Positions 19,334-29,072 of a DNA stretch of 64,000 nucleotides are shown here, piece after piece. This DNA is from Sunxiuqinia sp963678245 (lineage in GTDB: Bacteria; Bacteroidota; Bacteroidia; Bacteroidales; Prolixibacteraceae). How positions within the stretch are numbered: the first letter of the stretch is position 1; every line of letters begins with the position of its first letter. Location: contig OZ223309.1 of the NCBI GenBank assembly GCA_965140765.1, positions 3,100,001 to 3,164,000 on the forward strand, read 5' to 3'. A model generated the notes under the pieces. That model did no database searches. It was not told where the DNA came from and saw nothing but the letters and a program-made list of their open reading frames with translations. The position numbers and the translations under genes are program-made.

Positions 19334-20263
19334 ATGAAAAAGAAGAGTCTCAAAAAAAGGGGTAAAAATACCTTCATAATATTTAAACGAAGCTTACTGA
19401 ATTTTGGAACTAACAACCCGGTAAATATGGCTGCGACAACAGCCTATTTTGCTATCTTTTCGTTAGCCCCGATGTTGGTTATTATTATTTCGGTATTTGG
19501 TTTCTTCACAGGAGATGCCACCATGAGCACCAAGTTATTTAACGAAGTCAACAAACTTATTGGCGAGGAAAGTACACAAGTTTTAAAAACGGCTATCGAT
19601 AATTACCAAATCACAGAAAACAGTGGAATCGGAGCAATTATTGGAATTGGATTTTTCCTTATCTCGGCAACTACCTTGTTTGCTATCATGCAAAATTCAA
19701 TCAACTTTATTTGGCGGATCAAGGTAAAACCCAGCCTAAAACAAAATCTTCTGAAATTAGCAATCGACCGATTGTTTTCTTTTGGCGTTATTTTAAGTCT
19801 TGGGCTGGTACTGGTCATTTCTCTCATCATCGATGCTTCCATCGCATTTTTGAAAGATTTTCTATCAACTCATTTTAGCACCGATCTTATTGTGTTCGCA
19901 CAAGTAATCAATATCATACTATCATTAGCTATCATCGCCTCAATATTTGCACTGATATACCGCTTTTTACCCGACCTTAGCGTTCACTGGAGTGCGAGCT
20001 GGTTTGGAGCCACATTCACTGCCATTTTGTTCGCCCTTGGAAAATTTTTGATAGGAATAATTATAGGAAGTAGCAACCTTGGAGCAGTATACGGAGCCGC
20101 CAGTTCGTTTGTTGTAATCTTGATGTGGATCTATTTTGTTTCAATAATTTTCTATTTTGGAGTAGAACTAACACATCAATATTCACGCTACTTTAATCAC
20201 GAAAATAAAGCCGTTAAGTATGCTACTCCTTTCGAAATTTCTTCTGTAGAAAAGGATAAATAA
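19334..20263 (+). CDS. YihY/virulence factor BrkB family membrane protein
   Basis: Integral membrane protein with six predicted helices. The family signature is present as AATTAYFAIFSLAPMLVII near residue 32, and the closing part has YGAASSFVVILMWIYFVS and FGVELT. It was once annotated as RNase BN, which is not supported for this family; the real function is unknown. Translationally linked to the AI-2E-type gene. Confidence 0.9.
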   Translation: MKKKSLKKRGKNTFIIFKRSLLNFGTNNPVNMAATTAYFAIFSLAPMLVIIISVFGFFTGDATMSTKLFNEVNKLIGEESTQVLKTAIDNYQITENSGIGAIIGIGFFLISATTLFAIMQNSINFIWRIKVKPSLKQNLLKLAIDRLFSFGVILSLGLVLVISLIIDASIAFLKDFLSTHFSTDLIVFAQVINIILSLAIIASIFALIYRFLPDLSVHWSASWFGATFTAILFALGKFLIGIIIGSSNLGAVYGAASSFVVILMWIYFVSIIFYFGVELTHQYSRYFNHENKAVKYATPFEISSVEKDK

Positions 20264-20410
20264 TCCTTCATTTCATTATCCTGAGAGAATGGAATTAATC
20301 TCCTCCTAGTTCTGAAACACGAATAATTGGGATCTATCTTTCCCGATAACTTTTATGAGCAAATCTCTGCAATTATTGTGGACAGAAAGTTCGTCACTGG
20401 AGATAAAGAC

Positions 20411-20444
20411 AAAAAAAGCCGGATTGAAACCTCAACCCAGCTTT
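20411..20444 (-). terminator. Intrinsic terminator of the csbD / Lmo0937-like unit
   Basis: Read on the minus strand, AAGCTGGGTTGA pairs with TCAATCCGGCTT (two G-T pairs) around a three-base loop and is followed by seven T in all. Confidence 0.8.
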
Positions 20445-20473
20445 ACACTCTGTTCTACTTCACGTGCGTGCTG

Positions 20474-20620
20474 TCATCTGCCCCGAATTATCGAGACTAA
20501 TATTGAAATCAGAGCCAACACCAGTAACACGTGTATTAATGCCCCAAGGGAGTAGATAAAAAACCCAAAAACCCATCCAATAATCAAGATGACAGCGATT
20601 AAATATAATAATGATCTCAT
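20474..20620 (-). CDS. Lmo0937-like small membrane protein
   Basis: A 48-residue protein beginning MRSLLYLIAVILIIGWVFG. It consists of two hydrophobic helices joined by a short loop (FIYSLGALIH) and ends IIRGR. This matches the Lmo0937 family of tiny membrane peptides found in many bacteria, often next to CsbD and other stress genes. The start is set by the only ATG. It follows the csbD gene by one base, so the two form one unit. Function unknown. Confidence 0.85.
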   Translation of the reverse strand: MRSLLYLIAVILIIGWVFGFFIYSLGALIHVLLVLALISILVSIIRGR

Positions 20621-20621
20621 G

Positions 20622-20810
20622 CTATTTTAATTTATTGATTTCTTCTATTAACTCATCCTTGGTTTTTCCGGTTTTAGTCTGAAGACGCCCAAGTAACTCG
20701 TCCTCTTTACCTTCAACATAAGTCAGATCATCTTCTGTTAATTCGGCATAGCGCTGTTTAAACTTGCCTTTTAACACGTTCCAATTTCCTTTAATTTCTA
20801 GTTTATTCAC
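20622..20810 (-). CDS. CsbD family stress-response protein
   Basis: Small hydrophilic protein of the CsbD family (general stress, induced by cell-envelope or osmotic stress in other bacteria). Family core: NKLEIKGNWNVLKGKFKQRY, then AELTEDDLTYVEGKEDELLG, ending in a helical KTGKTKDELIEEINKLK. I prefer the GTG immediately before NKLEIKGNW, which gives the usual 62 residues; an ATG 16 codons upstream is possible but adds a non-family extension. Co-transcribed with the Lmo0937-like gene. Confidence 0.87.
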   Translation of the reverse strand: MNKLEIKGNWNVLKGKFKQRYAELTEDDLTYVEGKEDELLGRLQTKTGKTKDELIEEINKLK

Positions 20811-21031
20811 AATAGTAAATTTTAATTTATATATTATATTCTGATCGTTTATTTCCAATCTATTAAGAAACAGAAATAGTTTCGTAATGCTTATTGGTTA
20901 ACGATAAAGGAAAATTCGTGCCAAAACAAATAATAGACTAAAATACAGATAAATAACAAAAAAAAGATGAAAAAATGGCTGTAGAAACGCTGGGGGAATG
21001 TGTGAATAATCCTACCCAACATCCTTATGCC

Positions 21032-22585
21032 TTATAAAATCGAGATACTCTTAATTCCACTTAAAACCGATTTCCACCAGTAATTAAAAATCGATTTCTT
21101 TTTGTCACGGTCAAAGGAAATGGTCCCTTCGCGAAACGAGTTTTCTTCTCTCAGATTCCTTTTATGTAACAAGAACGAGTTTGTAATAAACGACTGAATT
21201 TTTTTATTGAATTCATCTTCAGCATCTAACATACGAACCTTCAGATCATCATATTCAAAAATCAGATCACCATTTGACTGATTATTATTATACGTAAAAT
21301 TGAAGGCTAATTCCTTTAAATGACCATCCTCTATAAATACAGATGCATTTTGCGTTATAACTGGATTGAAAGCCTTGATCGACATCGCGCTTACAGCGCC
21401 GCTAACCTGATTCACATGCGGATACTTCTCATTGGGAAATATAAACTCAGCCTTCAGCCAACCTTGATTCATAACCCGGGCTTCCGCGTGCATTGTCGTT
21501 TGCCGATTAATCAGACGATCAATCGTACTCAAGCAATATATTTTTGCACACAGGCTATCAAAAGTAACAGCTCCTTCATCTTTCGAATTTTTAACCCGTT
21601 CAGCATATCTAATTGATCCTTTCTCAATTGAAATCGAATCTCCATGCATCTGAAACGGGAAATCCTGAATCATTCTCATTGGCAACTTAGTATCAGGCTT
21701 CTTCGGAAACGGAAGTCGTTTGTCTTTAAATGCATTTAAACAAAGCTCATTAATCTGAGCCTCATTAAAAATCAGAGCAGAGTCAGTCAGCAACTTACTA
21801 AACTGAAGCTCATTCACCGTAAAGCCGGCCACAACCAAATCCAGCCAGTCAGTTTCAACGCCGAGCTGCTTACCTATTTCATACTTCGAATATCTACTCA
21901 AAAAATGCAACTCGTCAATTGTCAGTCGCTGTTTATCCGAGTTAAAATCGAGCGATTGACACTCGACTGCATACAATTGATTTGGTAAATTGTATCTTCC
22001 GTTCTTCAACTTCAGATGTACCGCCTCAAACGAGTTTTGCTTGAATACAAACTGTCCGTCGGAAGATTTTGAGCTAATGTTGTGAAAATTAAAATCTAAT
22101 ATTCCTACAAAAACAGTATCTAAGCGTTCTTCGTTACGTTTCAAAAAAAAGATCTGACTACCCACAATTTCCAACTCGTCCAGCGCAAAGTCCTGTTTAG
22201 AAATTTCCGACCGACTACCTGCAACTTGATCCGAATCATTCGGCATATTAAGTTGAACCATGGGATTTAGAACAAACATCCGCCCTGCGACAATTTCATT
22301 TCTAACCAACCATGGCCAAAGTCGAATTCCACTCACCGAAAGTTCTGTAACAGTTATTTTCCCATTTCCCATTGAATCTGCCGCTTCAATCTTATTCAGC
22401 GTAATTTCTCGCCTAAATACGTCAACTGACACATCCACCTCCTTTATTAGAAAAGAAGAAATGGGATTTTTCTGAAGTTTATTTTGTATATACCCAGACA
22501 ATAAATAATTGCCGATCAGAAAAAAAGAAACGACAGCAATGAAGAGAATCAGAACTGTCGTCAAAAATTTTTTAAGTTTTTTCAT
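21032..22585 (-). CDS. AsmA-like membrane-anchored periplasmic protein
   Basis: One N-terminal membrane helix (about residues 7-30) followed by a long beta-rich domain. The start of the domain (EVDVSVDVFRREITLNKIEA) and repeated 'ITVTELSVSGI..WPWL' strands resemble AsmA/DUF748 proteins, which bridge the inner and outer membranes and are thought to move lipids. I do not recognise a named subfamily. It lies in a cluster of envelope and stress genes, alone on its transcript. Confidence 0.55.
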   Translation of the reverse strand: MKKLKKFLTTVLILFIAVVSFFLIGNYLLSGYIQNKLQKNPISSFLIKEVDVSVDVFRREITLNKIEAADSMGNGKITVTELSVSGIRLWPWLVRNEIVAGRMFVLNPMVQLNMPNDSDQVAGSRSEISKQDFALDELEIVGSQIFFLKRNEERLDTVFVGILDFNFHNISSKSSDGQFVFKQNSFEAVHLKLKNGRYNLPNQLYAVECQSLDFNSDKQRLTIDELHFLSRYSKYEIGKQLGVETDWLDLVVAGFTVNELQFSKLLTDSALIFNEAQINELCLNAFKDKRLPFPKKPDTKLPMRMIQDFPFQMHGDSISIEKGSIRYAERVKNSKDEGAVTFDSLCAKIYCLSTIDRLINRQTTMHAEARVMNQGWLKAEFIFPNEKYPHVNQVSGAVSAMSIKAFNPVITQNASVFIEDGHLKELAFNFTYNNNQSNGDLIFEYDDLKVRMLDAEDEFNKKIQSFITNSFLLHKRNLREENSFREGTISFDRDKKKSIFNYWWKSVLSGIKSISIL

Positions 22586-22641
22586 ATTGGTTCGTTTCTA
22601 TTGTACGTAAGTAAAACCCAATGATCCAAGAGCTGAATTTA

Positions 22642-22848
22642 TCAGTCACTTTTCCGCGTGGTCATTTGCAATACAATACCCGCCACCAAAACTAACGCAC
22701 TAACAATCAACGGAGTCCAATTTGCTTTACTTACAGCAACTTCTGCCCCTAAAACGTTAAAACTTTCGGAATCATTAAATGCCTGAATACCAAAAACAAC
22801 AACTCCAATAATTCCTAAAATTAACAATACAGTTCCTACAATTTTCAT
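22642..22848 (-). CDS. Small two-helix membrane protein (DUF3185-like)
   Basis: A 68-residue protein with helices at about 2-22 (MKIVGTVLLILGIIGVVVFG) and 46-62, and a short charged tail. The layout and first helix resemble DUF3185 proteins. No function is known. It precedes the AsmA-like gene on the same strand by about 55 bases and may share its transcript. Confidence 0.6.
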   Translation of the reverse strand: MKIVGTVLLILGIIGVVVFGIQAFNDSESFNVLGAEVAVSKANWTPLIVSALVLVAGIVLQMTTRKSD

Positions 22849-23140
22849 AATATTAGTAATTAAATGTTTATAATAACAGAAGTATGATAAAACTATGCCA
22901 CGCCGCCAAATCTTTTATTTAAAAGTCGGTAACGAGCTGATTTTTAAAAGGATTAAAGGTTTATTACGCTAACAGTAATAAGTAAAAGCCGGCTGACTTT
23001 TATTGCATATTGTTTTCTACAATATGAGGTAGACATTCCTCACTAGTGAAAAGATGTGAAGCTAAAAATCAAACATTTAAACCATTGCTCTATTTTGGCG
23101 TTCAAATTGATAATCCAGAAAATATAAATCATAAACAAAC

Positions 23141-24682
23141 ATGGCAATTATAGGTACACTCATCAAAAAAGCGGTAGAACTCGGACACGCTTTCACTACG
23201 AAAACGGAATATCAAAAAGAACAAGAGAATGTTCTTCGGGAACTATTGATAAAAGCTGCCAACACCAGCTTTGGTAAACATTATCAGTTTGCAGACTTGT
23301 TGCTGGCTCAGGATCCGTCCAAAGCATTTGCCTCTCAGATTCCGTTTTTCGACTACCACAGCATGCATAAGGAGTGGTGGCATCAACTATACGAAGGAGA
23401 GGAAAACGTAAGCTGGCCCGGAAAACCGCTTTACTTTGCCCTAAGTTCCGGAACTACCGGCAAGCAAAGCAAACGGATTCCAGTAAGCGACGAAATGCTA
23501 AACGCCATTCGTATGGCCGGAATCAAACAGGTTGGCGCGACCGCTAATTTCAACTTACCAGCTTCTTTTTTTGAAAAAGAAATCCTGATGCTGGGTAGTT
23601 CAACCAAACTCAACGAAAATAACGGATACCTTGAGGGAGAAATTAGTGGGATTAGCGCTGGAAACATACCTCCTTGGTTTAAAGGATTTTATCGTCCTGG
23701 CGAAGAAATTTCGAAAATTAAAGACTGGGATGAACGAGTACTTGAGATTTCCAAAAGGGCTAAAAACTGGGACATTGGAGCCATTAGTGGTATCCCTTCG
23801 TGGCTCGAGCTTATGTTGAAAAAGGTCATTGAATATCACGATGTTGACAACATTCATGATATCTGGCCTAACCTACAGGTTTATACAACAGGAGGCGTTG
23901 CTTTTGAGCCATTTGAAAAGAATTTTAATGAACTGCTAGCTCATCCGATAACCATTATCGACACCTACTTTGCTTCGGAAGGATTTATCGCATTTCAACA
24001 GCGCCCCGAAACACGAGCCATGAAGTTGTTGATTGACAATGGTATTTACTACGAGTTTGTACCGTTTAAACAAGAATACCTAAATAATGACGGAACTCTG
24101 ACAGCCAACGCACCAGCATTAAACCTGACCGAAGTGCAAGAAGGAGTGGATTACATATTGGTCATCAGCACAGTGTCAGGCCTTTGGCGTTATATGATTG
24201 GTGATACCATTCAGTTTACCGATGTCGATCGTGCAGAGATTAAGATAACAGGCCGAACCAAGTTTTTCCTAAATGTAGTTGGCTCCCAACTTTCAGTCAA
24301 CAAAATGAATGAAGCGATCCTTGAATTGGAGAAGGAGTTTAATCTGAAAATTTCTGAATTTACCGTTTCTGCGGTGAAAATTGCCGACGAATATCATCAT
24401 GTTTGGTACCTGGCATGCGACAATGAGATTAATAATAAAGAATTGGTAGAAACACTGGACCAAAAGCTAAAGCAAGCCAACAAAAACTATGGCGTCGCAC
24501 GATCAAAAGCATTAAAAGGAGTGATCGTAAAAACGCTCCCCGCAGACTGTTTCCACGACTGGAATGCGCAGCAAAAGAAAAAAGGCGGACAAGTAAAAAT
24601 GGTGAAAGTGATGAAAGAAGAACAATTCAAAGAATGGGAATCGTTTGCTGAAAAATGGGTTGCCGAGAATACAAACTCGTAA
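23141..24682 (+). CDS. GH3 auxin-responsive promoter family protein
   Basis: Member of the GH3 branch of the adenylate-forming (ANL) superfamily. Plant members join amino acids to acyl acids; the role of the bacterial ones is not established. The ATP-binding P-loop equivalent FALSSGTTGKQSKRIPVS is near residue 93, the central GGVAFEPFE and YFASEGF near 250-285 correspond to family motifs, and the C-terminal domain includes YMIGDTIQFT and ITGRTKFFLNVVG. The length of 513 is typical. Monocistronic. Confidence 0.9.
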   Translation: MAIIGTLIKKAVELGHAFTTKTEYQKEQENVLRELLIKAANTSFGKHYQFADLLLAQDPSKAFASQIPFFDYHSMHKEWWHQLYEGEENVSWPGKPLYFALSSGTTGKQSKRIPVSDEMLNAIRMAGIKQVGATANFNLPASFFEKEILMLGSSTKLNENNGYLEGEISGISAGNIPPWFKGFYRPGEEISKIKDWDERVLEISKRAKNWDIGAISGIPSWLELMLKKVIEYHDVDNIHDIWPNLQVYTTGGVAFEPFEKNFNELLAHPITIIDTYFASEGFIAFQQRPETRAMKLLIDNGIYYEFVPFKQEYLNNDGTLTANAPALNLTEVQEGVDYILVISTVSGLWRYMIGDTIQFTDVDRAEIKITGRTKFFLNVVGSQLSVNKMNEAILELEKEFNLKISEFTVSAVKIADEYHHVWYLACDNEINNKELVETLDQKLKQANKNYGVARSKALKGVIVKTLPADCFHDWNAQQKKKGGQVKMVKVMKEEQFKEWESFAEKWVAENTNS

Positions 24683-25108
24683 ACGAATAAAAAACTCTTA
24701 AAACTGACTATTCGCGTGGCAGAGCCAAGGGCCAGATCTATTGGTGCTCAAAAGCTAAAAATCAAATTTTCCTTATTTTCTCACTTTGTTAATCGAAAGA
24801 CTAACACCTCTCCTGAAAATCAGGGATCAGAATATGAATACTCGAAGCAGAACCTCTTGAAATTATTTGATTAAAGCTTCTCAGATTGACATTAAAAAAA
24901 TTCAAATTGGTGGAAAACTCCACAATCTGCGCAAATTAGTCTACATATCAAAGGTCGATCTAAACCTGAACCCAGAATAAAAAATAAGCCTCAATACACA
25001 CACTACCAACACCTTGACAACCAAACAAAAAACACATCCAGACCTTATGGCACAATTTTCCCTACTGATAGAATTACAACAATTATTCAACCCCAAAAAG
25101 TATTAAGT
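24683..25108. other. Non-coding gap, nothing recognised
   Basis: A/T-rich sequence with stop codons in all frames. No hairpin or repeat that I can defend. Confidence 0.4.
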
Positions 25109-25528
25109 ATGAAAACAAAATTGACAATTACATTTATTATGGCATTATTCGTTAGCGGTACTTTTATTGCATGCCAGCCTCAGTCAAAAAAAGACAGTTT
25201 AGGAGACAAAATAGAAGCAAAGCTCAATCAACTCGAACAAGACTTAGAGAACATGAATTCGAGCGATCCTGATTTTGGTGATAAACTTGAACGACGACTT
25301 GAAGAGTTTGATGAGTCGATGGAAGAATTGGGAGAAAAAATTGAAGAGGGCGGTGAAGATGTGAGTGACGAGGTGAAAGAGACATACAACGACGTCATGA
25401 ACAGGAGTAAGTCGCTTCATGAAAAACTGAAAGACTGGACCGAAGAAGCTGGTGACGAATTAGAAGATGCCGGCGATGAAATAAAAGATGAGTTTAACGA
25501 CTTAAAGGAATCGCTAAAGAACGACTAG
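25109..25528 (+). CDS. Acidic coiled-coil lipoprotein of unknown function
   Basis: The signal peptide ends in the lipobox FIAC (Cys22), so the mature protein is lipid-anchored. The remaining 118 residues are very rich in Glu, Asp and Lys with heptad spacing (KLERRLEEFDESMEELGEKI), predicting long helices. No named family is recognised; the pattern resembles small stress lipoproteins and LEA-like proteins. A terminator follows before the MscS gene. Confidence 0.8.
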   Translation: MKTKLTITFIMALFVSGTFIACQPQSKKDSLGDKIEAKLNQLEQDLENMNSSDPDFGDKLERRLEEFDESMEELGEKIEEGGEDVSDEVKETYNDVMNRSKSLHEKLKDWTEEAGDELEDAGDEIKDEFNDLKESLKND

Positions 25529-25590
25529 GATGTAGAATAATTGTGAAGACAATCTTTTCTGTTCATTGAGTTTAGTTAGTTTATGAATAA

Positions 25591-25620
25591 AACGGGCAGG
25601 AAATGTTTCCTGCCCATTTT
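25591..25620 (+). terminator. Intrinsic terminator after the coiled-coil lipoprotein
   Basis: GGGCAGGAAA pairs with TTTCCTGCCC around a very short loop and is followed by ATTTTAT. It lies 12 bases before the mscS-like ATG. Confidence 0.85.
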
Positions 25621-25631
25621 ATAAGAAAAAG

Positions 25632-26543
25632 ATGAATTATATAGAAAACGCATACAATATCATTTCAGAGAAAATTGGTAGTTGGATTGAGACGGCAATT
25701 GCAATGCTTCCCAACTTCATTGTCGCGATTGTTGTCATCGTTCTTTTTTATGCCGTTTCGCGTATAGTTGTAGCTGTCTTTTCCAAAACGCTCTTCAAAG
25801 TATCGCGTAATATTGCAGTTAACAAGCTCATCTCATCACTAACCCGCATCATCATCATGACAGTGGGATTGTTTGTGGCCTTAGGCATCCTTGAACTGGA
25901 AAAAACTGTCACCTCGCTACTTGCAGGTGTTGGAATAATGGGGCTAGCAGTCGGTTTTGCCTTTAAAGACGCCATTTCAAATTTCCTTTCAGGTATTTAT
26001 ATTACCCTGAAAAGTACCATCAACGTAGGCGATATCATTGAATTTGGGGATCAGTTCGGTATCGTTAAATCAATTGGACTTCGCGCTGTTAAAATGACTA
26101 CCCTGCAAGGTCAGGAAGTCGTTGTTCCAAATCGATTAATTTTTGAAGATGTTTACACCCATTATACAATCAATCAAGAACGAAGGATCGATTTAAATGT
26201 GGGCGTTAGTTATGGGGAAGATTTGAGCTCGGTAGAAAAATTAACACTAGAGGCAATACAAAAAATTGATTATCTGAAAAAAGGAAAACCAGTTGATCTC
26301 TATTATCTTGAATTTGGAGACAGCTCCATCAACTTCGTGGTTCGCTATTGGGTAGATTTCTATAAGCAAACTGATTATCTCAAAGCACTCAGTGATGGCA
26401 TAAAGAACATCAAATCAATTTACGACGAAAATGACATTACCATTCCTTTCCCAATTCGGACGCTCGACTTTGGTATTAAAGGCGGTAAAACCATGAGCCA
26501 GATGCCTATGACAATTAATAAATTAAATGAAGACGAATCGTAA
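25632..26543 (+). CDS. Small-conductance mechanosensitive channel (MscS family)
   Basis: Inner-membrane channel that opens under membrane tension during hypo-osmotic shock. Three N-terminal helices are followed by the pore helix with a Gly/Ala pattern (LLAGVGIMGLAVGFAFKD) and the MscS beta-domain (INVGDIIEFGDQFGIVKSIG). The cytoplasmic vestibule follows. Length 303 matches the small MscS type. Confidence 0.94.
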   Translation: MNYIENAYNIISEKIGSWIETAIAMLPNFIVAIVVIVLFYAVSRIVVAVFSKTLFKVSRNIAVNKLISSLTRIIIMTVGLFVALGILELEKTVTSLLAGVGIMGLAVGFAFKDAISNFLSGIYITLKSTINVGDIIEFGDQFGIVKSIGLRAVKMTTLQGQEVVVPNRLIFEDVYTHYTINQERRIDLNVGVSYGEDLSSVEKLTLEAIQKIDYLKKGKPVDLYYLEFGDSSINFVVRYWVDFYKQTDYLKALSDGIKNIKSIYDENDITIPFPIRTLDFGIKGGKTMSQMPMTINKLNEDES

Positions 26544-26589
26544 TTGTATTACAATGAGCAGCATACAAAAATTCACAATGAGCAAGAGG

Positions 26590-27000
26590 AGTTGTAAAAA
26601 AATCTTTAGGAATTGCCTCAGTTGCGGTATTTACAGTTAGTTTTTTCAGCTATGACAATTTGAAAACAGCTGAAAAAAGATAATTAAGTGTATAGATGGC
26701 TGAAGCACCACTGAGCGACATAGCGATAGAAGGAACCTTTATAAACGTTTCAAAACTTAAAACTGATGGAGAGGAAGATAAAGTCGCATTCGAAAGTAAA
26801 CATTTGATATTTAAATTTACCAGAAGGGGAAACAAGACTTCTTTTCTCAGACAGAATTGATGCTAAAATCTACAACAGCATCTCTATTGTTTGAGACTAC
26901 GAAACAGATGTCGATGAAAATTCTCCGAGCTGTTTGTACTAACAAACGATAGTGAGAAAAACGACCTCCAGATTTAAGGAAACAGTTTACTTTTTTGTAT
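26590..27000 (+). pseudogene. Possible decayed gene before an orphan terminator
   Basis: Frames here are short and broken but not random. One reads VVKKSLGIASVAVFTVSFFS, like an export signal; another gives 55 residues from an ATG at 26696 (MAEAPLSDIAIEGTFINVSK, then LKTDGEEDKVAF). A well-formed rightward terminator follows with no intact gene to serve. I read this as a gene in decay, of unknown family. Confidence 0.3.
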
Positions 27001-27003
27001 GTA

Positions 27004-27041
27004 AGAAGTCTCAACAAAATTGTTGAGGCTTCTTTCTTTTA
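27004..27041 (+). terminator. Rightward intrinsic terminator without an intact upstream gene
   Basis: AGAAG-T-CTCAACA pairs with TGTTGAG-G-CTTCT, followed by TTCTTTT on the plus strand. On the minus strand no T-run follows, so it is not the terminator of the kinase gene beyond it. Confidence 0.8.
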
Positions 27042-27076
27042 TAATAGGTATTGATTGATGCCAAACTGAAAACAAA

Positions 27077-28675
27077 CTAATGAGCAATCAGAAAAGGTAG
27101 ATTCACAATAAATTTTGTCCCTTCATTCAATTTGCTTTGAACATGAATATCTCCTTCCAATAAACCCACCAATCGTTCAGAGATAGCAAGCCCCACCCCT
27201 ATATTGTAATTTGCATTCACACTGCCAGAATGCGCTTGCTTAGACGCCTGAAAAACAAATGGAAGTTCGTCTTCTGAAATACCAACTCCAGTATCAACTA
27301 CGGTAAATTTCAACATAGCCTCTTCGTAGTTTTCATGAACAAGTGAACAAGATAAAGAGACCATCCCCTTCTTTGTAAACTTAAAAGCGTTGATTAACAG
27401 GTTCAATAAAATTTGTTTTACGCGGTAAAGATCTCCACAAAAATTGATTGGTTGATCAAACTCAATATTCATCTGGAAATCAATTTTCTTTTCCATTGCT
27501 TCAGCCAAAAACTGCTCCGAAAGCTCACCAAACAACTCATGGATATTAAAAATCAGATTTTCAGATTTCAGCTTCTTCTCATCCTGCTTTGACATATTCA
27601 TGACCTCATCAACCAAATGCAAAAGCTGATCAGACGTTTCATGGATCAAAAAATTAAATCGAGCTTGTTTCTCATCTAAATCACTAAGCTGCAGCAGTTC
27701 TGTAAAGCCCAAAATACCAATCAGCGATGTTCTGAACTCATGTGTAAAATTGGCAATAAAACTTTCCTCCTCATCCCCACGTTTTTCTATCATCGGATAC
27801 ATCGATTTGTAATGGGAAACAATACTCCGATTTATAACAGCCACTCCGGCAATAACATTTCCGCCATTATCCTTAATCGGGAAAGAATTGACTTGGCATG
27901 GCTGGCCTTGAAACCGCACAAAACCTTCATCGGCATTTCCATGAATTGATTTATAAAAGAAAGTATATAATTTTCCTGCCATTGACTGGTCAAACACATC
28001 AAAAAGAGTTTTACCTACTATCTCCGATTCTTTCAATCCACAACATTCCTTTTCTTTACCTCCAACCATCAAAAATCGAAAGTTACAATCATACAAATAG
28101 ATAGCTACTCCCGGGACATTTTGCAATAAAAAACTTTGGTAATCGAGACCAGGATTAAAATAACTTTTCGAAAAAGACACATAGGAAATCTCTGCCTGAA
28201 ATAGCTTTTCCCGGTAAGGTTTTATTTCAAGAATCAGATCATGTACAAAACCATTGACTCCCTTCAATGCAACATTAAAACTGTAACACTCCTGATGTTC
28301 TTTCGCAAAATTTATTAAATCCACCAACCTATCGGCCTGATCTTTTCGATCAATAAAATTAAAAAACGAAAGCTGTGGGCTCTTTTCAAACTCACGACCA
28401 ACAAAATAAGAGAATGCACCCTTGTAACTAATGATTTGTAGATGCTCATCAAAAATCAGCACTGTACTTTCCCCTTGATAACTACTACCGCTCATAAAAG
28501 TCGCCATCAAACTTTCATTTATTTTTAACATTCTTATCTTTTGAATTTGCTCCAAAAGCCAACTTTCAAGCGCAACTAATTCATCTGTAAATCCAGAGGA
28601 ATTTTCTGATACCTGCATATCAATTAGTTCTTTCATTTGATCTAGCAGGTTTAGGTATTTATTGTTGTTCTTCAT
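27077..28675 (-). CDS. PAS-domain sensor histidine kinase
   Basis: Soluble two-component sensor with no membrane segment visible. Two PAS-like modules (about residues 65-165 and 180-290) precede the HisKA dimerisation helix with phospho-acceptor His312 in NFTHEFRTSLIG. The ATPase domain has the G1-type DTGVGISEDELPFVF and G2-type GVGLAISERLVGLLEG. Acidic HEFRTSL replaces the usual HElRTPL, a common variant. There is no receiver domain and no response regulator beside it, so the partner is elsewhere. The next gene, divergent, is an AraC regulator. Confidence 0.92.
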   Translation of the reverse strand: MKNNNKYLNLLDQMKELIDMQVSENSSGFTDELVALESWLLEQIQKIRMLKINESLMATFMSGSSYQGESTVLIFDEHLQIISYKGAFSYFVGREFEKSPQLSFFNFIDRKDQADRLVDLINFAKEHQECYSFNVALKGVNGFVHDLILEIKPYREKLFQAEISYVSFSKSYFNPGLDYQSFLLQNVPGVAIYLYDCNFRFLMVGGKEKECCGLKESEIVGKTLFDVFDQSMAGKLYTFFYKSIHGNADEGFVRFQGQPCQVNSFPIKDNGGNVIAGVAVINRSIVSHYKSMYPMIEKRGDEEESFIANFTHEFRTSLIGILGFTELLQLSDLDEKQARFNFLIHETSDQLLHLVDEVMNMSKQDEKKLKSENLIFNIHELFGELSEQFLAEAMEKKIDFQMNIEFDQPINFCGDLYRVKQILLNLLINAFKFTKKGMVSLSCSLVHENYEEAMLKFTVVDTGVGISEDELPFVFQASKQAHSGSVNANYNIGVGLAISERLVGLLEGDIHVQSKLNEGTKFIVNLPFLIAH

Positions 28676-29072
28676 TTAATTTCTCAGAATGTTTATAAAT
28701 TTATGAGATAGTAAAATGTAGTGTTCGTTTCTTCTAATTGCCATAAATTAAAGTTATATTTCAGTAAATTCGATCAGTCGGCTTACAACATTTAATCTTT
28801 TGCAGTCTCCCTCAAGAATTTTTAAAATCAATTTTTTTATTATTTTTCCTAAATTTAAGAATGAGTGACCAGAAAGAACGAGACATTTTTAACAATCAGC
28901 TCACAAACAAGGCATTGCCACAAACCTCACTCACATAAAAATAAAATGAACACAAAATTTAAAAAACGAAATTAGAACTAAATGTCAGCATCAATTAATA
29001 AATCACTTTTCGCGGCACGAATAGTTCCATACAAAGCATATTAAAAATATAATCACCCATTTCAGAAAAAAT
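28676..29072. other. Divergent intergenic region between kinase and AraC regulator
   Basis: About 400 bases, A/T-rich, presumably holding both promoters. I see no clean TAnnTTTG box close to either start. Confidence 0.35.

Noticed and set aside
19334..20263. RNase BN annotation for the YihY-family protein
   Set aside because: The protein is an integral membrane protein with six helices; the tRNA-processing label is a known misassignment for this family.
20355..20555. 66-codon rightward frame after the YihY gene
   Set aside because: It overlaps the leftward terminator and the Lmo0937-like gene, which explain this segment better.
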